64,000 nt of DNA from Scandinavium hiltneri (lineage in GTDB: Bacteria; Pseudomonadota; Gammaproteobacteria; Enterobacterales; Enterobacteriaceae). This document shows positions 34,924 to 43,516 of this stretch, piece by piece. A program made the position numbers and the translations under genes. The notes under the pieces were generated by a model that searched no databases, was not told where the DNA came from, and saw only the letters and a list, made by a program, of their open reading frames with translations. The first letter of the stretch is position 1. Each line of letters opens with the position of its first letter. Location: NCBI RefSeq assembly GCF_024764835.1, contig NZ_JALIGE010000073.1, forward strand, positions 310,001 through 374,000, in the 5' to 3' direction.

Positions 34924-35334
34924 ATGAGCGAAGCACTTAAAATTTTGAACAACATCCGTACTCTTCGTGCGCAGGCAAGAGAATGTACTCTCGAAACTCT
35001 CGAAGAAATGCTGGAAAAATTAGAAGTTGTTGTTAACGAACGTCGCGAAGAAGATAATGCGGCCGCTGCCGAAGTTGAAGAGCGTACTCGTAAACTGCAA
35101 CAATACCGTGAAATGCTGATTGCTGACGGCATTGACCCAAATGAACTGCTGAACAGCATTGCTGCAGCAAGCAAATCTGGTGCTAAAGCTAAACGTGCAG
35201 CTCGCCCGGCTAAATATAGCTACGTTGATGAAAACGGCGAAACTAAAACCTGGACCGGCCAGGGTCGTACCCCGGCAATCATCAAAAAAGCAATGGATGA
35301 GCAAGGTAAATCTCTGGACGACTTCCTGATTTAA
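34924..35334 (+). CDS. hns: Nucleoid protein H-NS
   Basis: 136 residues (E. coli 137). N-terminal coiled-coil dimerisation and oligomerisation region (about 1-83), linker rich in Ala and Lys, and a C-terminal DNA-binding domain with the TWTGQGRTPAII motif (QGR, about 111-113) that reads narrow AT-rich minor grooves. It silences AT-rich and foreign DNA. Confidence 0.98.
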   Translation: MSEALKILNNIRTLRAQARECTLETLEEMLEKLEVVVNERREEDNAAAAEVEERTRKLQQYREMLIADGIDPNELLNSIAAASKSGAKAKRAARPAKYSYVDENGETKTWTGQGRTPAIIKKAMDEQGKSLDDFLI

Positions 35335-35351
35335 TCTTTCTTGTTTGTTTG

Positions 35352-35379
35352 AAAATCCCGCTCTGCGGGATTTTTTTTA
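35352..35379 (+). terminator. hns terminator
   Basis: AAAATCCCGC / GCGGGATTTT stem, three-base loop, eight T. Confidence 0.93.
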
Positions 35380-35442
35380 TCCTGAAATCGCCCCAGGCAT
35401 TCTCAATAGTGCCTGGTTTTAACACAATCCCGATGACAGGTA

Positions 35443-35473
35443 ATAAAAAACCGGGGTCTTTTCAGAACCCCGG
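35443..35473 (-). terminator. galU terminator
   Basis: CCGGGGTCT..AGAACCCCGG stem on the minus strand followed by six T; convergent with the hns terminator. Confidence 0.9.
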
Positions 35474-35494
35474 TCGGTACAGCTGGTGAGCAAA

Positions 35495-36403
35495 TTACTT
35501 ACCAGCGTCCACTGTTTCTTCCAGCCAGGCTTTAAAATCCGCACCCAGTGAATTGTGGCGAATGCCATATTCAACAAACGCACGCATATAACCCAGTTTA
35601 TTACCGCAGTCGTGGCTTTTGCCTTTCATATGATAGGCTTCAACGGTTTCTTTTTCGATCAGCATGTCGATTGCATCGGTCAGCTGGATCTCGTCCCCGG
35701 CACCTGGAGGCGTCTTCGCCAGCAGCGGCCAAATCTCTGCGCTCAGCACATAGCGGCCTACAACGGCGAGGTTAGACGGTGCCACGTCGGCTTTAGGTTT
35801 CTCAACCACACCTACCATTGGCACGCTATCACCTGGATTCAGGGCTTCGCCTTTGCAATCCACAACACCGTATGCGGTTACGTCTTCAACCGGCTCAACC
35901 ATGATCTGGCTGGCACCTGTTTCATCAAAACGCTTAATCATATCGGCGAGGTTGTCACGGGACAGATCGGATTCATATTCATCCAGAATTACGTCTGGAA
36001 GAATAACCGCGACAGGCTCATCACCCACAACCGGATGCGCACACAAAACTGCGTGGCCCAGACCTTTTGCCAGACCCTGACGGACCTGCATAATGGTAAC
36101 GTGTGGCGGACAAATAGACTGCACTTCTTCCAGCAGCTGGCGCTTAACGCGTTTTTCCAGCATGGCTTCGAGTTCAAAACTGGTATCGAAATGGTTTTCG
36201 ATAGAGTTTTTAGAAGAATGCGTAACCAGAACAATTTCAGTAATGCCTGCAGCAATACATTCATTGACTACATACTGAATTAATGGCTTGTCGACCAGCG
36301 GCAGCATTTCCTTAGGAATCGCTTTAGTGGCGGGCAACATCCTGGTACCCAATCCCGCTACCGGGATTACGGCCTTAGTGACTTTCGAATTTAATGCAGC
36401 CAT
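35495..36403 (-). CDS. galU: UTP-glucose-1-phosphate uridylyltransferase
   Basis: 302 residues with the nucleotidyltransferase signature GLGTRMLPATKAIPKEMLP (about 17-35) and later VEKPKADVAPSNLAV. It makes UDP-glucose for lipopolysaccharide, trehalose and galactose use. In the rssA-rssB-galU order on one strand, as in E. coli. Confidence 0.98.
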   Translation of the reverse strand: MAALNSKVTKAVIPVAGLGTRMLPATKAIPKEMLPLVDKPLIQYVVNECIAAGITEIVLVTHSSKNSIENHFDTSFELEAMLEKRVKRQLLEEVQSICPPHVTIMQVRQGLAKGLGHAVLCAHPVVGDEPVAVILPDVILDEYESDLSRDNLADMIKRFDETGASQIMVEPVEDVTAYGVVDCKGEALNPGDSVPMVGVVEKPKADVAPSNLAVVGRYVLSAEIWPLLAKTPPGAGDEIQLTDAIDMLIEKETVEAYHMKGKSHDCGNKLGYMRAFVEYGIRHNSLGADFKAWLEETVDAGK

Positions 36404-36601
36404 TGAAATCTCCTGAACTGTTCAACTTTTGAACGTGCTCGTTAATTAATAACGCGTTGAGTATATCAGTACCGATTGCTCAATCTGGTCTGAAAAGGAC
36501 ACGTTAACCTTGAATTAGGATTTTTACGTATAAATCCTGCTGATAGTACCACTACCGTCTGAAAGCGGAGACAGCAATATCCCGAGATTCAGACTAATTG
36601 T

Positions 36602-37615
36602 TCATTCCGCCGACAACATCAGGCGCAGGCGCCCCCCTGCTCCCCAAATTTGGCACTGCCAGGATTCGCAGCGCTGGCTGATTTGATTTAAATAAGTATT
36701 ACCTAATGTGCCCAACGGAACCCCATTGCTGATCTGTATTTGGTGCTCACCGGTGTTAAGCGATCCGTTGAGTCCGGCAGAAACGAGGATCAGATTTTTA
36801 ATTCCACTATGGTAATACCCGACCAGTAACGGGAATTGTCCTGGCAAATTGGCCTGACGCAGCAATTGATTGACCTGCTTTAGCAAGCTGCCTAATTCAG
36901 GCAGACGTTGTCCCTCGGGCGAAAGCTGCTCTTGTAACAAAACGTTAAATAAAGCACGCAGCAAAAGTGCAGCCAAAACGCCATTATCACCCGCCCGCGT
37001 AACGTCGAGACAATAAAACGCCAGATCTTTATCTGAGAGTGGTGCAATATCGAGCACCAGACCGTGATTATCGGCTGACACCAGCTGACGATAATTTATT
37101 CGGCAGTGAGATATAACCTGCTGCACTGGCGGTTGAAGTTCCTGAAGTAATTTCGCCGCAGCGGTTGGATTCGTCACCAGCGCATCCCAGTCCTCAAATA
37201 AACGCTCTTCTTCCTCAACGCGGGAATTGAACATATTGGGATAGAGGCAGGCGAAAACGGTTTCACGCAGGCGGTTTAGATCTTTGACCGGTTTGAGCAG
37301 TACATCCTGCACGCCGAGACGCAGCGCTTTGGCGATGTCTGCCATATTTTCAGTTGCGGAAATGACCAGAATCGGAAGCTGATGACCGTTGTTACGTAAA
37401 AACTCGACCAACTTAAGGCCGTTCATTCTCGGCATCGCAATATCGCAAATCATCAGATCAGGGTTGAGCCTGGCCATTTTTTCGAGAGCATCCACACCGT
37501 CTTCAGCCAGGGCCGTTTCTGCACCCAGCGATGAAAGCCACGAATCTAACAGAGAGCGGAAAACGGGTTCGTCCTCGACGATAAGAATCTGTTTTCCCGC
37601 CAATGGCTGCGTCAT
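36602..37615 (-). CDS. rssB: RssB, adaptor for sigma-S proteolysis
   Basis: 337 residues. Receiver domain (about 9-125) with the phospho-acceptor Asp in LMICDIAMPRMNG (about 58) and KPVKDLN; helical linker (about 130-155); PP2C-like pseudophosphatase effector (about 160-337). It delivers RpoS to ClpXP. Anti-adaptors IraP/M/D act elsewhere. Confidence 0.96.
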   Translation of the reverse strand: MTQPLAGKQILIVEDEPVFRSLLDSWLSSLGAETALAEDGVDALEKMARLNPDLMICDIAMPRMNGLKLVEFLRNNGHQLPILVISATENMADIAKALRLGVQDVLLKPVKDLNRLRETVFACLYPNMFNSRVEEEERLFEDWDALVTNPTAAAKLLQELQPPVQQVISHCRINYRQLVSADNHGLVLDIAPLSDKDLAFYCLDVTRAGDNGVLAALLLRALFNVLLQEQLSPEGQRLPELGSLLKQVNQLLRQANLPGQFPLLVGYYHSGIKNLILVSAGLNGSLNTGEHQIQISNGVPLGTLGNTYLNQISQRCESWQCQIWGAGGRLRLMLSAE

Positions 37616-37704
37616 GATATCTCCCCTGGCAGACGATAAGTAAATAGTGGCACGCTATTCGTGCTATCGCCTGTCAGATTTTGCTGAAGTAATCGAAAAA
37701 TGCC

Positions 37705-38616
37705 CTAACCCATGCTGCGGACTAACGGTAAAAGCTCGTCCATCTTTTTCTCAACCGACAATTGGCCTGCAGCGATGGCCGCGGGCGCTCGGTGGAAATC
37801 AAGCGTAGAGATCTGTGGGCAAAAAGGTTGCAACAGGATGTCCGGCGGATCGCCTGCCATCCTGTTGCGCTTTAATCGGTTTTCCAGCACCTGAATAGAG
37901 GTCGTCATGATCTCCATGGCCGTAGGTGTGATTGCCGTCCGGCGTGATGTCATGCGCCCTAACCTTGCGCGAAAACGTTCGTGCCAGGTGAGCGATTCAT
38001 CATTCTCTAAAGACTGTGGATCGGGCTGAAGGTTCACCGACAGCAGATCCTGTTGCATTAAATGCGCATCGTGCTGCAAATCGACAGCAATCACGATGTC
38101 TGCACCTAACGCACGAGTGAGCGAAACGGGGACAGGGTTCACCACCGCGCCATCAACCAACCAGTAACCGTTATGCATCACGGGGGACATCAACCCGGGG
38201 ATACTGCACGAGGCGCGGACGGCCATATGAAGGTCACCTTCGGTAAACCAGAGTTCACGCCCAGTGCTGAGGTTGGTGGCGACGGTCGCAAAACGACGTT
38301 CGCAGGATTCGATAGTATCGACAGGGAGAAGCTGGCGGAAATGACTGAACACGCGTTCGCCGCGCAGCAGTCCGCCGCGCCGCCAGGAGAGATCCATCAG
38401 ACGTAAAACGTCCCATGAACTGAAAGAGCAAACCCACTTTTCCAGAACAGGAAGACGATCGCAGGCAAAGGCCGCACCCACTAGCGAACCAATGGAACAC
38501 CCTGCAACGATATCAATCTCAATGCCCATTTTCTGCAACGCTTTAATGACGCCGATGTGTGACCATCCTCGCGCCGCGCCCGAACCCAGGGCTAATCCTA
38601 CTTTAAGCTTTCTCAT
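37705..38616 (-). CDS. rssA: RssA, patatin-like phospholipase family protein
   Basis: 303 residues with the patatin set: glycine-rich oxyanion loop GSGAARGWSHIG, nucleophile GCSIGS (Ser about 43) and catalytic Asp in DGAVVNPVP. The catalytic dyad is intact, so hydrolase activity is plausible; the physiological substrate is unknown. It precedes rssB in the same direction with an 89-nt gap. Confidence 0.94.
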   Translation of the reverse strand: MRKLKVGLALGSGAARGWSHIGVIKALQKMGIEIDIVAGCSIGSLVGAAFACDRLPVLEKWVCSFSSWDVLRLMDLSWRRGGLLRGERVFSHFRQLLPVDTIESCERRFATVATNLSTGRELWFTEGDLHMAVRASCSIPGLMSPVMHNGYWLVDGAVVNPVPVSLTRALGADIVIAVDLQHDAHLMQQDLLSVNLQPDPQSLENDESLTWHERFRARLGRMTSRRTAITPTAMEIMTTSIQVLENRLKRNRMAGDPPDILLQPFCPQISTLDFHRAPAAIAAGQLSVEKKMDELLPLVRSMG

Positions 38617-38729
38617 TCCTGACTGTACTGAACCCTATTCCCAACGTAGCAACATTGCCACTGCTCGGTTAACATATTTGCCGCCGGCGCAGCTGCGCTT
38701 TTCTTTATTGACTCAACGGGAAGGCATTT

Positions 38730-39188
38730 ATGCATTCACTTTGCCCCTGCGGCAGCGCTCTGGAGTATAGCCTATGTTGCCAGCGATATCTGTCAGGCAG
38801 CGAGCTTGCGCTAACACCATCACAGCTTATGCGTTCGCGCTATAGCGCCTTTGTGATGAAGGACGCAGATTATCTGGTGAAAACCTGGCATCCGTCCTGC
38901 GAACCAGACGCATTCCGTGCTGACCTCGAAAAGAGTTTCGCTGGAACGGAATGGCTCGGTCTGACACTTTTTGCCGCCGATAACGGGAAACATGACGACG
39001 AAGGCTTTGTCAGCTTTGTTGCCCGCTTTCGTGAACATAGCAAGACGAGTGCCCTGATTGAGCGTTCAAGATTCTTAAAAGAAAATGGACAATGGTATTA
39101 TATTGATGGTACACGTCCGTTAATCGGCCGCAACGACCCATGCCCGTGCGGGTCGGGTAAAAAATTTAAAAAGTGCTGCGGTCAATAA
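38730..39188 (+). CDS. ychJ: YchJ, SEC-C motif protein (UPF0225)
   Basis: 152 residues with a zinc-binding SEC-C motif at each end: CPCGSALEYSLCCQRYL (about 5-20) and CPCGSGKKFKKCCGQ at the C-terminus. Central NTF2-like YchJ domain (about 28-120). Function is unknown; in E. coli it also sits next to purU, divergent from rssA. Confidence 0.94.
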   Translation: MHSLCPCGSALEYSLCCQRYLSGSELALTPSQLMRSRYSAFVMKDADYLVKTWHPSCEPDAFRADLEKSFAGTEWLGLTLFAADNGKHDDEGFVSFVARFREHSKTSALIERSRFLKENGQWYYIDGTRPLIGRNDPCPCGSGKKFKKCCGQ

Positions 39189-39235
39189 GACCGCCACACA
39201 GAAACAGCAAACACCTCAACAGGATTTCCCCCGCA

Positions 39236-40078
<843 letters not shown>

Positions 40079-40155
40079 GGCGGATGACCGTTGCAGGGCT
40101 TTTAAACGTTATGGGCAAAAAGCACGCAAACGGTTCATTTTCCTGAAAGGAAGTC

Positions 40156-40183
40156 TTTACAGCGGCGCGTCATTTGATATGAT
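40156..40183 (+). promoter_or_regulatory. tyrT promoter
   Basis: TTTACA, 16-nt spacer, TATGAT, then a GC-rich discriminator GCGCCCCGC, the same core as the E. coli tyrT stringent promoter. The discriminator makes ppGpp/DksA inhibition likely. Confidence 0.9.
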
Positions 40184-40230
40184 GCGCCCCGCTTCCCAAA
40201 AGGGAGCAGGCTAGTAAAAGCATTACCCCT

Positions 40231-40315
40231 GGCGGGGTTCCCGAGCGGCCAAAGGGAGCAGACTGTAAATCTGTCGTCATCGACTTCGAAGGTTCGAATC
40301 CTTCCCCCGCCACCA
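40231..40315 (+). tRNA. tyrT: tRNA-Tyr (GTA), first copy
   Basis: 85 nt with encoded CCA. Acceptor GGCGGGG pairs with CCCCGCC; anticodon GTA in GACTGTAAATC; long variable arm typical of class II Tyr tRNA; TTCGAATC T-loop. The acceptor pair differs from E. coli (GGTGGGG) by a compensated change. Confidence 0.98.
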
Positions 40316-40352
40316 CGAATTCCGGTCAGTACCAGCATCAAATCCTACCCCT

Positions 40353-40437
40353 GGCGGGGTTCCCGAGCGGCCAAAGGGAGCAGACTGTAAATCTGTCGTC
40401 ATCGACTTCGAAGGTTCGAATCCTTCCCCCGCCACCA
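40353..40437 (+). tRNA. tyrV: tRNA-Tyr (GTA), second copy
   Basis: Identical in sequence to the first copy, 37 nt downstream, so both belong to one transcript. In E. coli the spacer is about 200 nt; here it is far shorter. Confidence 0.98.
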
Positions 40438-40659
40438 TCTCTTCTTCAGCACTACCTTAAAACCCAACTTAGATGCCACATTTTTCTCTACACAGGGAAG
40501 GATGAGAAGCTTCGACCAAGGTTCGATTCGAGCAACGCGAGAAAGCGTTGCCGCAGGCAACGACCCGAAGGGCGAGACGCGTTAGCGTCAAGTCATCCTT
40601 CCCCTGCCACCATCTCTTCTTCAGCACTACTTTAAAACCCAACTTAGATGCCACATTTT
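40421..40659 (+). repeat. rtT-like repeats behind tRNA-Tyr, period 175
   Basis: A segment starting with the 3' end of the tRNA (TCCTTCCCCCGCCACCA, 40421) recurs at 40596 as TCCTTCCCCTGCCACCA, and the following ~47 nt (CATCTCTTCTTCAGCAC..CCACATTTT) are nearly identical. E. coli tyrT carries about 178-bp repeats of the same design (rtT RNA). Between the copies (about 40533-40589) stand short hairpins CAACGC/GCGTTG, GTTGCC/GGCAAC and GACGC/GCGTC. The region probably forms the stable 3' end of the tRNA precursor. Confidence 0.8.
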
Positions 40660-40676
40660 CGCCAGTTTTTCATCAC

Positions 40677-41120
40677 TCAAATCACAGGCAAACGCCGTTT
40701 CACGGGCGAACTCTTCACAATCGATGTATTGCACTGCGCAAATTCGGCTAACCCATCGAGCAGCGTATCCAGCTGAGTAATATCTTTCACGACTAATCGC
40801 ATCACAAAGCAGTCTTCCCCGGTCACCTTGTCACATTCAATGCATTCCGGTATCGCCTGAATATATTTATCGACTTTTTGTAGTAGCCCCGGCAGTGGTC
40901 TGACACGCACCAGCGCTTGCAGGGTATAACCGAGCGCTGACAAATTCACTCTGGCGCCATAGCCCTGAATCACTCCCCGCTCCTCCAGACGTTTTAAGCG
41001 TTCGGCTGTACTGGGCGACGTCAGTCCCACTCGCGCACTCAGTACCTTTAATGAAAGCCGCGCATCCTCTGCCAACGCCGCTACAATCGCCCGATCGATA
41101 TCATCAATAAGGATATCCAT
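40677..41120 (-). CDS. Lrp/AsnC-family transcriptional regulator
   Basis: 147 residues from ATG at 41120 (AAGGTG upstream). N-terminal winged helix-turn-helix (about 4-60, LSLKVLSARVGLTSPSTAER) and C-terminal ligand-binding RAM domain (about 65-145). It is divergent from the EamA transporter gene with a 108-nt gap, a common arrangement in which the regulator controls the exporter in response to an amino acid. The effector is unknown. Not present next to tyrT in K-12. Confidence 0.88.
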   Translation of the reverse strand: MDILIDDIDRAIVAALAEDARLSLKVLSARVGLTSPSTAERLKRLEERGVIQGYGARVNLSALGYTLQALVRVRPLPGLLQKVDKYIQAIPECIECDKVTGEDCFVMRLVVKDITQLDTLLDGLAEFAQCNTSIVKSSPVKRRLPVI

Positions 41121-41228
41121 CACATTCACCTTATTTAAAAAAGAAAAAAACACCTTTTACCTTATAACAAGTATGTAACACATTCAGCCTCTGCCCCACA
41201 ATATGGCCATCTGATTATGGAGGTGTGT

Positions 41229-42128
41229 ATGCGTGATCGTAATATTGGCGTCTGGCACATGAGCCTGGCGATGTTGATTTCCGGATCTATCGGCGCGTTT
41301 GTCATGCTATCGGGTTTGCCCGTTATCGACGTCGTTTTCTGGCGGTGTGCCATTGGCGCGCTCACATTAGGCGCATTTATTCTTCTGAGTCGACAACCGT
41401 TCAGCCGTCTGACGCGTGCAACGTGGCTGCTGGCGGTGGCCGGTGGCATCGCACTGGTTATCAACTGGCTGCTTCTGTTTGCCGCCTACGACAAGATTTC
41501 GATTGGGATGTCGACAGTGGTCTACAACACTCAGCCGTTTATGCTGGTGTTAATGGGTATGCTGACCGGCGAGCGGGTATCGCGGGTGAAATGGGCCTGG
41601 CTGATGCTGGCGTTTTGCGGCGTGGTGGTGTTGTTATCAAGCGAACTCAGCGGGGGGCATCACACCGATTTACTGACAGGGATTGCGCTGGCATTAAGTG
41701 CGGCCTTTTTCTATGCGTTGACGGCCATCATTGCCCGGAAATTACGCCCGCTTCCTCCGCAGCATATCGCCTTTATCCAGGTATTGACCGGAGTGGTGAT
41801 GCTGTTCCCGCTGGCGCATTTCACCTCGATTTCTGCAACCTTCCCGTGGGGAATTTTGCTCACGCTCGGGATTGTTCACACCGGGGTAATGTATCAACTG
41901 CTCTACAGCGCCATTCAGAAATTGCCAACGCCCATTATCGGCTCGCTCTCGTTTATTTATCCGTTAGTGGCGATTGTTGTCGATAGTCTGGCGTTTGGTC
42001 ATACGCTGAGCGCGATACAGTGGCTCGGCGGGATACTGATCCTGTTTGCGGCAGCGGGGAATAATCTGGGTTGGGGCACAAAAGAAAAGACCCCGCATCA
42101 GCAGGGCCTTGAACAGAAAGCGCGGTAA
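41229..42128 (+). CDS. EamA/DMT-family transporter
   Basis: 299 residues from ATG at 41229, preceded by GGAGGTG; the ATG four codons earlier overlaps this ribosome site. Ten hydrophobic segments in two EamA repeats. Such proteins export amino acids or metabolites. Start region shared with the divergent Lrp-type regulator. Its TAA at 42126-42128 is followed directly by the complement of the narI stop, so no intergenic DNA exists between the convergent genes. Confidence 0.9.
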   Translation: MRDRNIGVWHMSLAMLISGSIGAFVMLSGLPVIDVVFWRCAIGALTLGAFILLSRQPFSRLTRATWLLAVAGGIALVINWLLLFAAYDKISIGMSTVVYNTQPFMLVLMGMLTGERVSRVKWAWLMLAFCGVVVLLSSELSGGHHTDLLTGIALALSAAFFYALTAIIARKLRPLPPQHIAFIQVLTGVVMLFPLAHFTSISATFPWGILLTLGIVHTGVMYQLLYSAIQKLPTPIIGSLSFIYPLVAIVVDSLAFGHTLSAIQWLGGILILFAAAGNNLGWGTKEKTPHQQGLEQKAR

Positions 42129-42806
42129 TTAGCGACGCGCGCGAACAATCTGGTATTTGCGTGTCAGGTATTCCACCGGCACGCTCCAGATATGTACCAG
42201 ACGCGAGAACGGGAACAGCAGGAACAGCGTCATACCGAGCACCAGGTGCACGCGGAAAATAAACGCGACACCGTCCAGGTACGCAGACGCGCCACCGTGG
42301 AAAGTCACCACCGACTGCGCCCAGCCAACCAATTTCATCATTTCGCTGCCGTCCATATGCTGCGCAGAGAACGGAATGGTCAGCAGACCCAGCGCGCACT
42401 GGATAACCAGCACTGAGAGCACCAGAATGTCGGCACCGGTAGTAGTCGCACGCACACGCGGATTAAACAGACGACGTTTGAGCAGCAGAATACCGCCGAC
42501 CAGACACATCAGTCCGGCAGCACCGCCGCCGAACATCGCCATTTTCTGTTTCACTTCCAGCGGCAGGAACGATTCATACATCCAGTGCGGCGTCAGCATC
42601 CCGAGGGCGTGACCGGCAAATACGCCGAGGATCCCGAGGTGAAACAGGTTCGACGCCAGGTTCATGCCTTTTTTGTCCAGCATCTGGCTGGAGCCCGCCC
42701 GCCAGGTGTATTGTCCATAGTCGTAACGCAGCCAGCTGCCGACCAGGAATACCGCTCCGGCGATGTACGGGTAGATGTCAAAGAAGAACATATTCAGGAA
42801 TTGCAT
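42129..42806 (-). CDS. narI: Respiratory nitrate reductase gamma subunit
   Basis: 225 residues, five membrane helices, starting MQFLNMFFFDIYPYIAG (the N-terminal Met stays formylated in E. coli). Histidines in the helices hold two b hemes. It passes electrons from quinol to NarH. Start overlaps the narJ stop by one base. Confidence 0.97.
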   Translation of the reverse strand: MQFLNMFFFDIYPYIAGAVFLVGSWLRYDYGQYTWRAGSSQMLDKKGMNLASNLFHLGILGVFAGHALGMLTPHWMYESFLPLEVKQKMAMFGGGAAGLMCLVGGILLLKRRLFNPRVRATTTGADILVLSVLVIQCALGLLTIPFSAQHMDGSEMMKLVGWAQSVVTFHGGASAYLDGVAFIFRVHLVLGMTLFLLFPFSRLVHIWSVPVEYLTRKYQIVRARR

Positions 42807-43516
42807 TAGCGCTCCCCTCCAGTGGAAATATTCAGATACTGCGGCGCAACGGCACCGGCAAAACGACGCTGATGGGCGGCGATATCCGACTCAGCGCATC
42901 CCGGGTCTGCAAAGAATTTAACCTGCTCTTCTTCCCAGACCGCATCCAGCGCCTGCGGGGTATCATCGCGGGCTTCGTCCGCAATTTTTTCCGCCATTTT
43001 CTCGCTATCCACGTCGGTGCTCGCCAGCTTCAGCAGCACGTCGAACAACACCGCATACTGACTTTCACGCTGTTGCAGACGCGCACTCAGCAGCGCCAGA
43101 ATGGGCGCGATATCCTGCAATCCACCCTGCGCGTCTTCACGCGGCAGCTGCGCCAGATATTCCAGATACAACGGCAGATGATCCGGCAGTTCGCGGCTGT
43201 CGAGTTCTAAACCATGCTGCGCATACTGCGCCATCAGGTCGACCATCGCCTGGCCACGATCACGAGATTCACCGTGTACATGTTCGAACAGCAGCAGCGA
43301 CGTCGCGCGGCCGCGGTCAAACAGTTCGCTGTAAGCCGCCTGCACGTCGAGCACATCTTTTTGCGTCTGATCTCGAACGAAGACGCACAATGACTGGGCG
43401 TCCTCTTTGCTCAGTACGTCAGACTCGGCCAGCGCGTCGTAAACTTCCTGCTGATGCTGCCACAGGGCAGCATCCGGGTATTCCAGAAGACGGGAGACAA
43501 TCACCAGTTCTTTCAT
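42806..43516 (-). CDS. narJ: Nitrate reductase assembly chaperone NarJ
   Basis: 236 residues, all-helical TorD-like chaperone that binds the NarG N-terminus and is needed for cofactor insertion; not part of the final enzyme. Start overlaps narH stop by four bases. Confidence 0.96.
   Translation of the reverse strand: MKELVIVSRLLEYPDAALWQHQQEVYDALAESDVLSKEDAQSLCVFVRDQTQKDVLDVQAAYSELFDRGRATSLLLFEHVHGESRDRGQAMVDLMAQYAQHGLELDSRELPDHLPLYLEYLAQLPREDAQGGLQDIAPILALLSARLQQRESQYAVLFDVLLKLASTDVDSEKMAEKIADEARDDTPQALDAVWEEEQVKFFADPGCAESDIAAHQRRFAGAVAPQYLNISTGGER

Noticed and set aside
40231..40437. Two direct repeats of 85 bp as a possible CRISPR
   Set aside because: They are complete tRNA-Tyr genes with CCA ends; only two copies and no spacers of regular length.
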